Shown: one piece after another, positions 58,998 to 64,000 of the stretch
How the letters are laid out: every line of letters starts with the position of its first letter
How positions within the stretch are numbered: the stretch's first letter is position 1
The notes under the pieces: model-generated
What the model was told of the DNA's origin: nothing
Seen by the model: only the letters and a program-made list of their open reading frames with translations
Database searches by the model: none
Assembly: GCA_963739435.1 (NCBI GenBank)
Contig: CAVUAN010000016.1
Coordinates: forward strand, 310,001-374,000
Reading direction: 5' to 3'
Length of the DNA: 64,000 nucleotides
DNA from: CAVUAN01 sp963739435
Lineage (GTDB): Bacteria > Acidobacteriota > Thermoanaerobaculia > UBA5066 > Gp7-AA6
Made by a program: the position numbers and the translations under genes

Positions 58998-61805
58998 TTA
59001 ACTGCACCCGCTCGTGGCTCCGCAATTCATGCACTTGTAGCAAGCGGCCGACCGAACCATGATCGAGCCGCACTCGTGACAGGCGGGAGCGTCTGTGGAG
59101 GTCTCGAAGGTAACCATGCTGTTCGCGGCGCCGCCAGCCGCGGGGGCCCCTGCCGACCGCGCCGTCACGGACTGCTCGGTGACGGGCATCGGTTGGTCGG
59201 CCGCGCCGTCGCGGGAGACGACGCCAATGGCCGTCTTCTCCTCACTCGTCAGGAACTTCGAGCCCATCCACTTGAAGATGTAGTCGACCAGGGACTTCGC
59301 CATCGGGATCTCGGGGTTCTTCGTGAAGCCGGCCGGCTCGAAGCGCATGTGCGTGAACTTGTTGACGAGCGCCTCGAGCGGCACGCCGTACTGGAGGGTC
59401 AGCGAGATCGCCGTGGCAAAGGAGTCCATGAGGCCCGAGATGGTCGAGCCTTCCTTGGACATGCGCAGGAAGATCTCGCCGGGCTTGCCGTCCTCGAAGA
59501 GGCCGACCGTGACGTAGCCCTCGTGGCCCGCGACCGAGAACTTGTGCGTGATCGAGCGGCGCTCGTCGGGCAACTTGCGGCGGAAGGGCGCCGGGACGGG
59601 AGCGGCGGCTTTTCCGACGTATTCGAGAGAGCCCCGCTTCTCGGGCGACTTCGAGTCGGACTTCGAAGCAGCGGTGTTCAGGGGCTGCGTGCGCTTGCAG
59701 CCGTCGCGGTAGATCGCGATGGCCTTCAGGCCCTGCTTCCAGCCATCCATGTACACGCCGGCGATCTCGTCGGGCGAGGCGTCGGGCGGCATGTTGACCG
59801 TCTTCGAGATCGCGCCCGAGAGGAAGGGCTGGACGGCCCCCATCATCCGGACGTGGCCGGAGTAGTGAATCGAACGCGTCCCGTTCAACGCGCGGAAGGC
59901 GCAGTCGAAAACCGTCAGGTGCTCGGGCTTGAAGCCGGGCGCGCCCTCGATCGTGCCTTTCTCGTCCACGTAGGCGACGATTTCGGCCGCCTCCTGCTCG
60001 CCGTAGCCGAGGCGCTTCAAGGCCAGCGGCACGGTGTTGTTGACGATCTTGATCATGCCGCCGCCGACGAGCTTCTTGTACTTGACGAGGGCGAGGTCGG
60101 GCTCGACGCCCGTCGTGTCGCAATCCATCATGAAACCGATCGTCCCCGTCGGAGCGAGCACCGTCACCTGGCCGTTCTTGTAGCCGGACTGCTTGCCGGA
60201 TTCGAGCGCCGCGTCCCAGACGGCCTTCTGCGCCCGGGCGAGCTCGGCCGGCACGCCCTTGGCCGGCACCTGGTAGGCCGCGTCGCGGTGCATGCCGATG
60301 ACCTCAAGGAAAGCGTCCTTGTTCGGCTCGTAGCCGGCGAAGGGCCCCAGCTCCGAGGCGATCTTCGAAGACTGCAGGTACGCCTCGCCGCACATGAGCG
60401 AGGTGATCGCTGCCGAGTACGCGCGGCCTTCGTCCGAGTCGTACGGCAAGCCCGTCGCCATGAGGAGCGCACCGAGGTTGGCGTAGCCCAGGCCCAGGGG
60501 ACGAAACTTGTGAGAGTTCTCCTCGATCTTCGCCGTCGGGTAGGAGCAGTTGTCGACCAGCATCTCCTGCGCCGAGATGACGATGTCGCAGGCATGCCGG
60601 AAGCTCTCCACGTTGAATGAGCCGTCGTCCTGGTTGAAGAACTTCATGAGGTTCAAGGAGGCCAGGTTGCAGGCGGAGTCGTCGACGAACATGTACTCGC
60701 TGCACGGGTTTGAAGCATTGATGCGGTTGGTCTGCTTGACCGGGTTCCACTTGTTGATCGTAGTGTCGTACTGCATGCCGGGGTCGCCGCAGACCCAGGC
60801 GGCTTCCGCAATCTCGCTCATGAGCTTGCGGGCCTTGTAGGTCTTGAAGGGCTTGCCGGTCAGGACTTCTTTCGTCGCCCAGTCCCCGTCCTTCTCGACC
60901 GCCTCCATGAACTCGTCGGTGACGCGGATCGAGTGGTTCGCGTTCTGGTAGAAAATCGACCCGTACGCTTCGCCGTTGAACGAGCCGTCGTAGCCGGCGT
61001 CGATCAGGGCCCAGGCCTTCTTCTCCTCGTTGGCCTTGGACAGGATGAAGTCCTCGATGTCCGGGTGGTCGATGTTCAGGATGACCATCTTCGCCGCCCG
61101 CCGGGTCTTGCCGCCCGACTTGATGGCTCCTGCAAAGGAGTCGAAGCCCTTCATGAAGGAGAGCGGCCCGGAGGCCGTTCCGCCGTGAGAAAGGCCCTCG
61201 TGGGCGCCTCGGAGGCTCGAAAGATTCGATCCAGTCCCCGAACCGAATTTAAACAACATTCCTTCGGTCTTCGCCAGGGTCAGTATGGAATCCATCGAGT
61301 CGCCGCAGGAGTTGATGAAACACGCGCTTCCCTGGGGCCTGGGCTCGATGCCGACGTTGAACCAGACGGGTGAGTTGAAGGAGGCAACCTGATTCACGAG
61401 AATCGCCGCGAGCTCGTCGTGGAAGGCGTCGCGGTCGGCGGCCGTCTTGAAGTACCCGCCCTTCTCGCCATACCCGGTGATCGTCGCGGCGACGCGCTCG
61501 ATCAGCTGGCGCACGGAAGTCTCGCGGTCGGCCTGGCCGACGCGGCCGTGGAAGTACTTCTGGACGACGATGTTCGTGGCGGTCTGCGACCAGGATTTGG
61601 GGACCTCGACGTTCTTCTGTTCGAAGATCGTCTCGCCCTTCTCCGAGGTGATCGCGGCCGTCCGAAGCTCCCACTCGATGGCGTCGTAAGGGGACACCGA
61701 CGCGTCGGAATACATCCTCGTGATCGTCAGTCCCCGAAGGCCTTTTCCGGTGTTCCGGACCTTCTCCGCCGAGGCGGTTTTCGCCTCTTTTTCGGTCGCG
61801 CTCAT
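58998..61805 (-). CDS. nrdJ: Adenosylcobalamin-dependent ribonucleotide reductase (class II)
   Basis: The 935-residue enzyme has the class II large-subunit landmarks. SACFINSCGDSMDSILTLAK and LFKFGSGTGSNLSSLRGAHE are near the N terminus, INASNPCSEYMFVDDSACNL is in the active-site region, and ATGLPYDSDEGRAYSAAITS and GTIGFMMDCDTTGVEPDLAL follow. The C-terminal Cys-rich tail is CHECGSIMVRSAACYKCMN. It makes deoxynucleotides in an oxygen-independent way using vitamin B12. The gene stands alone with its own promoter and terminator. No cobalamin riboswitch is seen in the 227-bp upstream gap. Confidence 0.95.
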   Translation of the reverse strand: MSATEKEAKTASAEKVRNTGKGLRGLTITRMYSDASVSPYDAIEWELRTAAITSEKGETIFEQKNVEVPKSWSQTATNIVVQKYFHGRVGQADRETSVRQLIERVAATITGYGEKGGYFKTAADRDAFHDELAAILVNQVASFNSPVWFNVGIEPRPQGSACFINSCGDSMDSILTLAKTEGMLFKFGSGTGSNLSSLRGAHEGLSHGGTASGPLSFMKGFDSFAGAIKSGGKTRRAAKMVILNIDHPDIEDFILSKANEEKKAWALIDAGYDGSFNGEAYGSIFYQNANHSIRVTDEFMEAVEKDGDWATKEVLTGKPFKTYKARKLMSEIAEAAWVCGDPGMQYDTTINKWNPVKQTNRINASNPCSEYMFVDDSACNLASLNLMKFFNQDDGSFNVESFRHACDIVISAQEMLVDNCSYPTAKIEENSHKFRPLGLGYANLGALLMATGLPYDSDEGRAYSAAITSLMCGEAYLQSSKIASELGPFAGYEPNKDAFLEVIGMHRDAAYQVPAKGVPAELARAQKAVWDAALESGKQSGYKNGQVTVLAPTGTIGFMMDCDTTGVEPDLALVKYKKLVGGGMIKIVNNTVPLALKRLGYGEQEAAEIVAYVDEKGTIEGAPGFKPEHLTVFDCAFRALNGTRSIHYSGHVRMMGAVQPFLSGAISKTVNMPPDASPDEIAGVYMDGWKQGLKAIAIYRDGCKRTQPLNTAASKSDSKSPEKRGSLEYVGKAAAPVPAPFRRKLPDERRSITHKFSVAGHEGYVTVGLFEDGKPGEIFLRMSKEGSTISGLMDSFATAISLTLQYGVPLEALVNKFTHMRFEPAGFTKNPEIPMAKSLVDYIFKWMGSKFLTSEEKTAIGVVSRDGAADQPMPVTEQSVTARSAGAPAAGGAANSMVTFETSTDAPACHECGSIMVRSAACYKCMNCGATSGCS

Positions 61806-61914
61806 CCCCGTTGCCTCCCCTTTTTTCGCCCTTTATCGAAACGCTCCGCCCGAAACTTTTTCCGGATTGACCCGAACTTAGTAACTGGTGGACAACCTGT
61901 CTGCGATAAAAAAC

Positions 61915-61965
61915 ACGGTAAACCCCACTAGTAGGGCTGTCAAGAAAAAACACTAGATGTAGGGG
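61915..61965 (-). promoter_or_regulatory. nrdJ promoter with NrdR-like box
   Basis: On the minus strand TTGACA (61943-61938), a 17-base spacer and TACCGT (61920-61915) form a sigma-70-type promoter. Just upstream, at 61950-61965, the box CCCCTACATCTAGTGT matches the NrdR consensus in most positions. A second, shorter CTACTAGTG sits in the spacer, centred about 28 bp away. NrdR is known to bind two such boxes about three turns apart, so the second site is only partly convincing. Confidence 0.5.
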
Positions 61966-61993
61966 GTGAGGCCAAAATGAGTGCTTGGAATGG

Positions 61994-62009
61994 TGGCACG
62001 CGGCTTGCT
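61994..62009 (+). promoter_or_regulatory. Sigma-54 promoter
   Basis: TGGCACG-CGGC-TTGCT matches the -24/-12 consensus (TGGCACG-N4-TTGCW) at every key position, including the GG and GC. The expected transcription start, about 12 bases on, is near 62020, and the first ATG (62033) has GAGAGGCGG before it. It should drive the small gene at 62033 and perhaps the Fe-S carrier gene after it. Confidence 0.7.
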
Positions 62010-62032
62010 GTTGATATAGTCGAGAGGCGGGT

Positions 62033-62317
62033 ATGAAGAATCTGAAGGGGGTCCGGGTCACGGCCAAGTCGGTTTTCGAGGTCGATCACTCGAGGCTCGC
62101 CATCGGGGTCTTTTCGCGGCCGCTCTTAGACGACGAGGCCCGGCGCTTCCGAAAAGCCTGGGAATCCGAGGCATTGCCCGGCTTCGAAGACTTTAAGGTG
62201 GACGCCAAGCGGGTTTCCTTCATGACTCCAGCCGAAAGCGTCATCGACGCCTGGAGCAACATCGACCGGGTGCTGGCCAGAACGACGGAGGACGTCCGCG
62301 CCCGTAAGGCCTCATAA
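62033..62317 (+). CDS. 94-residue protein of unknown function under sigma-54 control
   Basis: The protein reads VRVTAKSVFEVDHSRLAIGV, DDEARRFRKAWESEALPGFE and FMTPAESVIDAWSNIDRVLA. It looks soluble, alpha+beta and acidic/basic mixed. No family is known to me. It diverges from nrdJ. The Fe-S carrier gene begins 63 bp downstream with its own sigma-70 promoter, so it may be co-transcribed or separate. Confidence 0.6.
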   Translation: MKNLKGVRVTAKSVFEVDHSRLAIGVFSRPLLDDEARRFRKAWESEALPGFEDFKVDAKRVSFMTPAESVIDAWSNIDRVLARTTEDVRARKAS

Positions 62318-62330
62318 ATTCTGCCGCAAT

Positions 62331-62360
62331 TTGACGCGGCGGCCGCTGCCGCCAGATAAT
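62331..62360 (+). promoter_or_regulatory. Sigma-70 promoter before the Fe-S carrier gene
   Basis: TTGACG (62331-62336), an 18-base spacer and GATAAT (62355-62360) form a good housekeeping promoter. The ATG of the Fe-S gene is 20 bases later with AAGGAG in front, so the leader would be short. Confidence 0.55.
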
Positions 62361-62380
62361 CGCCTTTTCAAGGAGATTCC

Positions 62381-62767
62381 ATGTCCACGTCTGTGACGTC
62401 CGCGCCCACGCCGATCACGCCCTCGGGCGAGATGAAGCCCCTGCTGATGCTGACCGACAAGGCGATCGACAAGGTCAAGTATTTCGCGCAGTCCATGCCC
62501 GACTCGCAGGGCAAGCCCCTGCGCGTGTTCGTCCAGGGCGGCGGCTGCTCCGGCTTCCAGTACGGCTTCACGTTCGACGAGAAGAAGGACGGCGACGCCG
62601 TCATGGAACAGGGCGGCGTAACGGTCGTCGTCGACCCGCAGAGCGCCCAGTATCTGAAGGACTCGACGGTCGATTTCGTCGAGGACATGCGAGGCGCCGG
62701 CTTCTCGGTCACCAACCCCAACGCCACCGGCGGAAGCTGCGGCTGCGGCAAGAGCTTCAACGCTTAA
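62381..62767 (+). CDS. erpA: A-type iron-sulfur carrier (ErpA/IscA family)
   Basis: The 128-residue protein has the three conserved cysteines: one in GGGCSGFQYGFTFDEK and two in TGGSCGCGKSFNA (Cys-x-Cys). The middle (VVVDPQSAQYLKDSTVDFVE) is typical. It delivers Fe-S clusters to apoproteins. No isc or suf genes are in the window. I give erpA as the closest name; IscA or SufA cannot be excluded. A strong terminator follows. Confidence 0.85.
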   Translation: MSTSVTSAPTPITPSGEMKPLLMLTDKAIDKVKYFAQSMPDSQGKPLRVFVQGGGCSGFQYGFTFDEKKDGDAVMEQGGVTVVVDPQSAQYLKDSTVDFVEDMRGAGFSVTNPNATGGSCGCGKSFNA

Positions 62768-62794
62768 GCTGAAGCAATCTTAGAGACACCAAAG

Positions 62795-62820
62795 CCCCGC
62801 GAAAGCGGGGTTTTTGTTTT
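62795..62820 (+). terminator. Intrinsic terminator after the Fe-S carrier gene
   Basis: CCCCGC-GAAA-GCGGGG (62795-62810) is a perfect 6-bp stem with a GNRA-type tetraloop, followed by TTTTTGTTTT. It is a textbook rho-independent terminator 28 bp after the stop codon. Confidence 0.9.
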
Positions 62821-62830
62821 GAGGGCACGG

Positions 62831-63084
62831 GTAGATCCCTCGACTTCGCTCGGGATGACAGCAGGGGCACGTTGCCGCCGCACTCGTCGAAACAGCCACA
62901 CGGCTGTCACTCCGAGGAGCGCAGCGACGAGGAATCTGCCCCCGGGCGGGCGGGCACGACGAGGGTAGATCCCTCGGCTTCGCTCGGGATGACAGCTGGG
63001 GTACGTTGCCGCCGCTCACGTCGAAACAGCCACACCGCTGTCATTCCGAGGAGCGCAGCGACGAGGAATCTACTCCCGTCGGGC
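62831..63084. repeat. Tandem palindromic repeat array, period about 134 bp
   Basis: Two element types alternate. Element L (about 30 bp: GTAGATCCCTCG, then CTTCGCTCGGGATGACA) is at 62831-62860 and 62965-62994. Element R (about 36-47 bp: GTCATTCCGAGGAGCGCAGC, then GACGAGGAATCTACTC) is at about 62905-62939 and 63038-63084. L and R are partial reverse complements of each other (GTAGAT...ATGACA against TGTCAT...ATCTAC), so a unit can fold into a long hairpin. The spacer between L and R (GTTGCCGCCG, then GTCGAAACAGCCACAC) is also repeated. No gene lies in this ~316-bp stretch. Confidence 0.85.
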
Positions 63085-63365
63085 TACCACCCATCGCTGA
63101 GATCTCGAAATCCCGGATTCATCGAGTCAATCATCCGAAGCTTCTTCTCTCTCCGCCATTTCTTAATCTGCTTTTCCCGATCAATAGCCACCTTTACCTC
63201 CGGAGTCGCCTCGAAATAGACGAGCCGATCGATTTGGAACTTCGAGGTGAACCCCGGTAGGAGCTTGTTCTTGTGTTGGTGCATGCGCACCCGCAGATCG
63301 CTAGTCACCCCGGTGTACAGAGTCCGAGGGCGGTTCGAGGCGATGTAGATCCAGTACTGCTTCAC
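63084..63365 (-). CDS. GIY-YIG nuclease-domain protein inside the repeat array
   Basis: The 93-residue protein is a stand-alone GIY-YIG domain: the motif pair reads QYWIYIASNRPRTLYTGVTS, then an Arg-rich helix (DLRVRMHQHKNKLLPGFTSK) with the catalytic Arg position, FEATPEVKVAIDREKQIKKW (the glutamate region) and ESMNP-like MIDSMNPGFRDLSDGW. It belongs to the UPF0213/YhbQ-like small nucleases. The GTG start at 63365 has only a weak Shine-Dalgarno. The gene is bracketed by near-identical R elements at 63038-63084 and 63383-63430 in direct orientation, so it looks like an insert in the array. Confidence 0.85.
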   Translation of the reverse strand: MKQYWIYIASNRPRTLYTGVTSDLRVRMHQHKNKLLPGFTSKFQIDRLVYFEATPEVKVAIDREKQIKKWRREKKLRMIDSMNPGFRDLSDGW

Positions 63366-63382
63366 CAGCCGTGACCCCCAAC

Positions 63383-63474
63383 CTGTCATTCCGACAGAGC
63401 GCAGCGACGAGGAATCTACTCCCGTCGGGCCGGGCACGACGAGGGTAGATCCCTCGCCTTCGCTCGGGATGACA
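63383..63474. repeat. Continuation of the palindromic repeat array beyond the nuclease gene
   Basis: Element R (63383-63430, 48 bp, one short indel relative to 63038-63084), the linker CGGGCACGACGAG and element L (63445-63474) follow in the same order as after the first R element (62939-62964). If the segment from 63085 to 63430 is removed, the array reads L-R-L-R-L with regular spacing. Confidence 0.85.
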
Positions 63475-63510
63475 CTCGAGGTGGCTGGATTCCGGATGAC
63501 AGCAGCCGGG

Positions 63511-63975
63511 TCATTCCTCGAGGAGGACGCCGCCTGGCCTGGCCGGGGATTTGTTTGAGATGTCGCTCACGATGAGCCATTGGCCGTCCGGCTGCCGGCG
63601 CAAGCAGAGAACGAAGCTTCCATAGGAGTACTCGCGGGCGTTTGAGTAGGTCCCGACGGCATAGGCAAGATCGCCCGAGACCTCGATCCGGAGCGTCTTG
63701 CGCTTGAGGCTCACGGAGTGCTTGAAGTGGTTGACGTATATCTGGCCGATTCCCTTGCGACCCCGGATCGGGTCAAGAGCGCCCGACGGCAGCCAGTAGG
63801 CGTCCAGCGCGTAGAGAGCGGCGAGGGCTTCGGCGTTGCTCTCGTTGTAGTAGACGCTGTAGGCCTTGAGGACATCCCGGATCTCTTCCTTGGAGTCGTC
63901 CGCGCGGGCGGGTGCCGGCAGGGTGGCAAGAAGAAGAGCGAGAGCGAGCGCGGGAGCGAGGCGATGGAGCCGCAT
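63511..63975 (-). CDS. NTF2-like/DUF4440-type exported protein
   Basis: The 154-residue protein has a signal peptide (LAPALALALLLATLPAPARA). The fold reads EEIRDVLKAYSVYYNESNAE, ALAALYALDAYWLPSGALDP and SGDLAYAVGTYSNAREYSYG, and ends with DGQWLIVSDISNKSP, like DUF4440/SnoaL proteins. GGAGGG precedes the ATG at 63975. It is the third exported NTF2-like protein in the window (with 25133 and 39733). The function is unknown. Confidence 0.78.
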   Translation of the reverse strand: MRLHRLAPALALALLLATLPAPARADDSKEEIRDVLKAYSVYYNESNAEALAALYALDAYWLPSGALDPIRGRKGIGQIYVNHFKHSVSLKRKTLRIEVSGDLAYAVGTYSNAREYSYGSFVLCLRRQPDGQWLIVSDISNKSPARPGGVLLEE

Positions 63976-64000
63976 GGTGCCCTCCAGTTTCCCCCTCACC

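Noticed and set aside
61806..62032. Cobalamin riboswitch upstream of the B12-dependent reductase
   Set aside because: I could not find a B12-box-like sequence in the gap on the relevant strand; the promoter and NrdR-like box explain it better.
62831..63474. Possible CRISPR array
   Set aside because: Repeats are long, palindromic, unequal and joined by a conserved spacer; there are no unique spacers and no cas genes.

Overview
This is a GC-rich bacterial window with closely packed genes and many overlapping stop and start codons. The best lineage guess is Acidobacteriota. The main support is two large 'duplicated orphan' ABC-type permeases (44610-47102 and 52509-55157, the second paired with a PadR regulator). 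Supporting signs are the FG-GAP/UnbV, TolB-like and PadR content and the many small secreted NTF2-like proteins. The assignment is an inference from gene families; there is no rRNA in the window.

Layout. 1-2047 holds a DedA-like membrane protein (cut by the window edge) and a two-component system, read leftward. 2183-4842 is a sortase target (VIT+VWA) with its dedicated class GN sortase. 4898-7505 has two divergent secreted proteins of unknown role. 7515-18431 is one long leftward gene run: RND adaptor, RND pump, DUF5996-like protein, MFS/HEAT protein, cyclic-nucleotide domain protein and a secretin with an unusual C-terminal extension. 18603-23027 has a cupin, then an FG-GAP/UnbV protein and a halogenase-like flavoenzyme. 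23091-29187 is a leftward group: an autoregulated-looking DUF2089/SHOCT pair, a frameshifted thioredoxin-like gene, DUF4440, VOC, TolB-like and 5'-3' exonuclease genes. 29304-40302 carries mostly metabolic genes: amidohydrolase, DJ-1/PfpI, amidase, GT39-like, DUF6064, aldo/keto reductase, and XdhC with a MocA-like partner.

40438-47102 is the most accessory-looking part. It contains an SDR/TetR divergon, a 45-bp 3' fragment of a tRNA-Asn gene (a probable attachment-site footprint), a decayed ECF42-type sigma factor with two DGPF/YCII partners, and a duplicated permease. 47257-57693 mixes a gluzincin peptidase, a transglutaminase-like protein, Dps, small membrane proteins, the PadR/permease pair with tandem operators, a lipoprotein hydrolase, a DinB-domain protein and an orphan ExbD.

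57694-58851 is a tandem array of three paralogous small proteins of unknown function with arginine-rich, DRR-type tails. It lies downstream of the B12-dependent ribonucleotide reductase (58998-61805), whose upstream region has an NrdR-like box. 62033-62767 is a small operon with a near-perfect sigma-54 promoter and an A-type Fe-S carrier. 62831-63474 is an array of palindromic repeats in which a GIY-YIG nuclease gene sits between two near-identical direct repeats, a layout that recalls REP/RAYT systems and is the most interesting candidate in the window.

Six genes carry one or more frame breaks (three of them five or more), which means either gene decay or local indel errors in the assembly.
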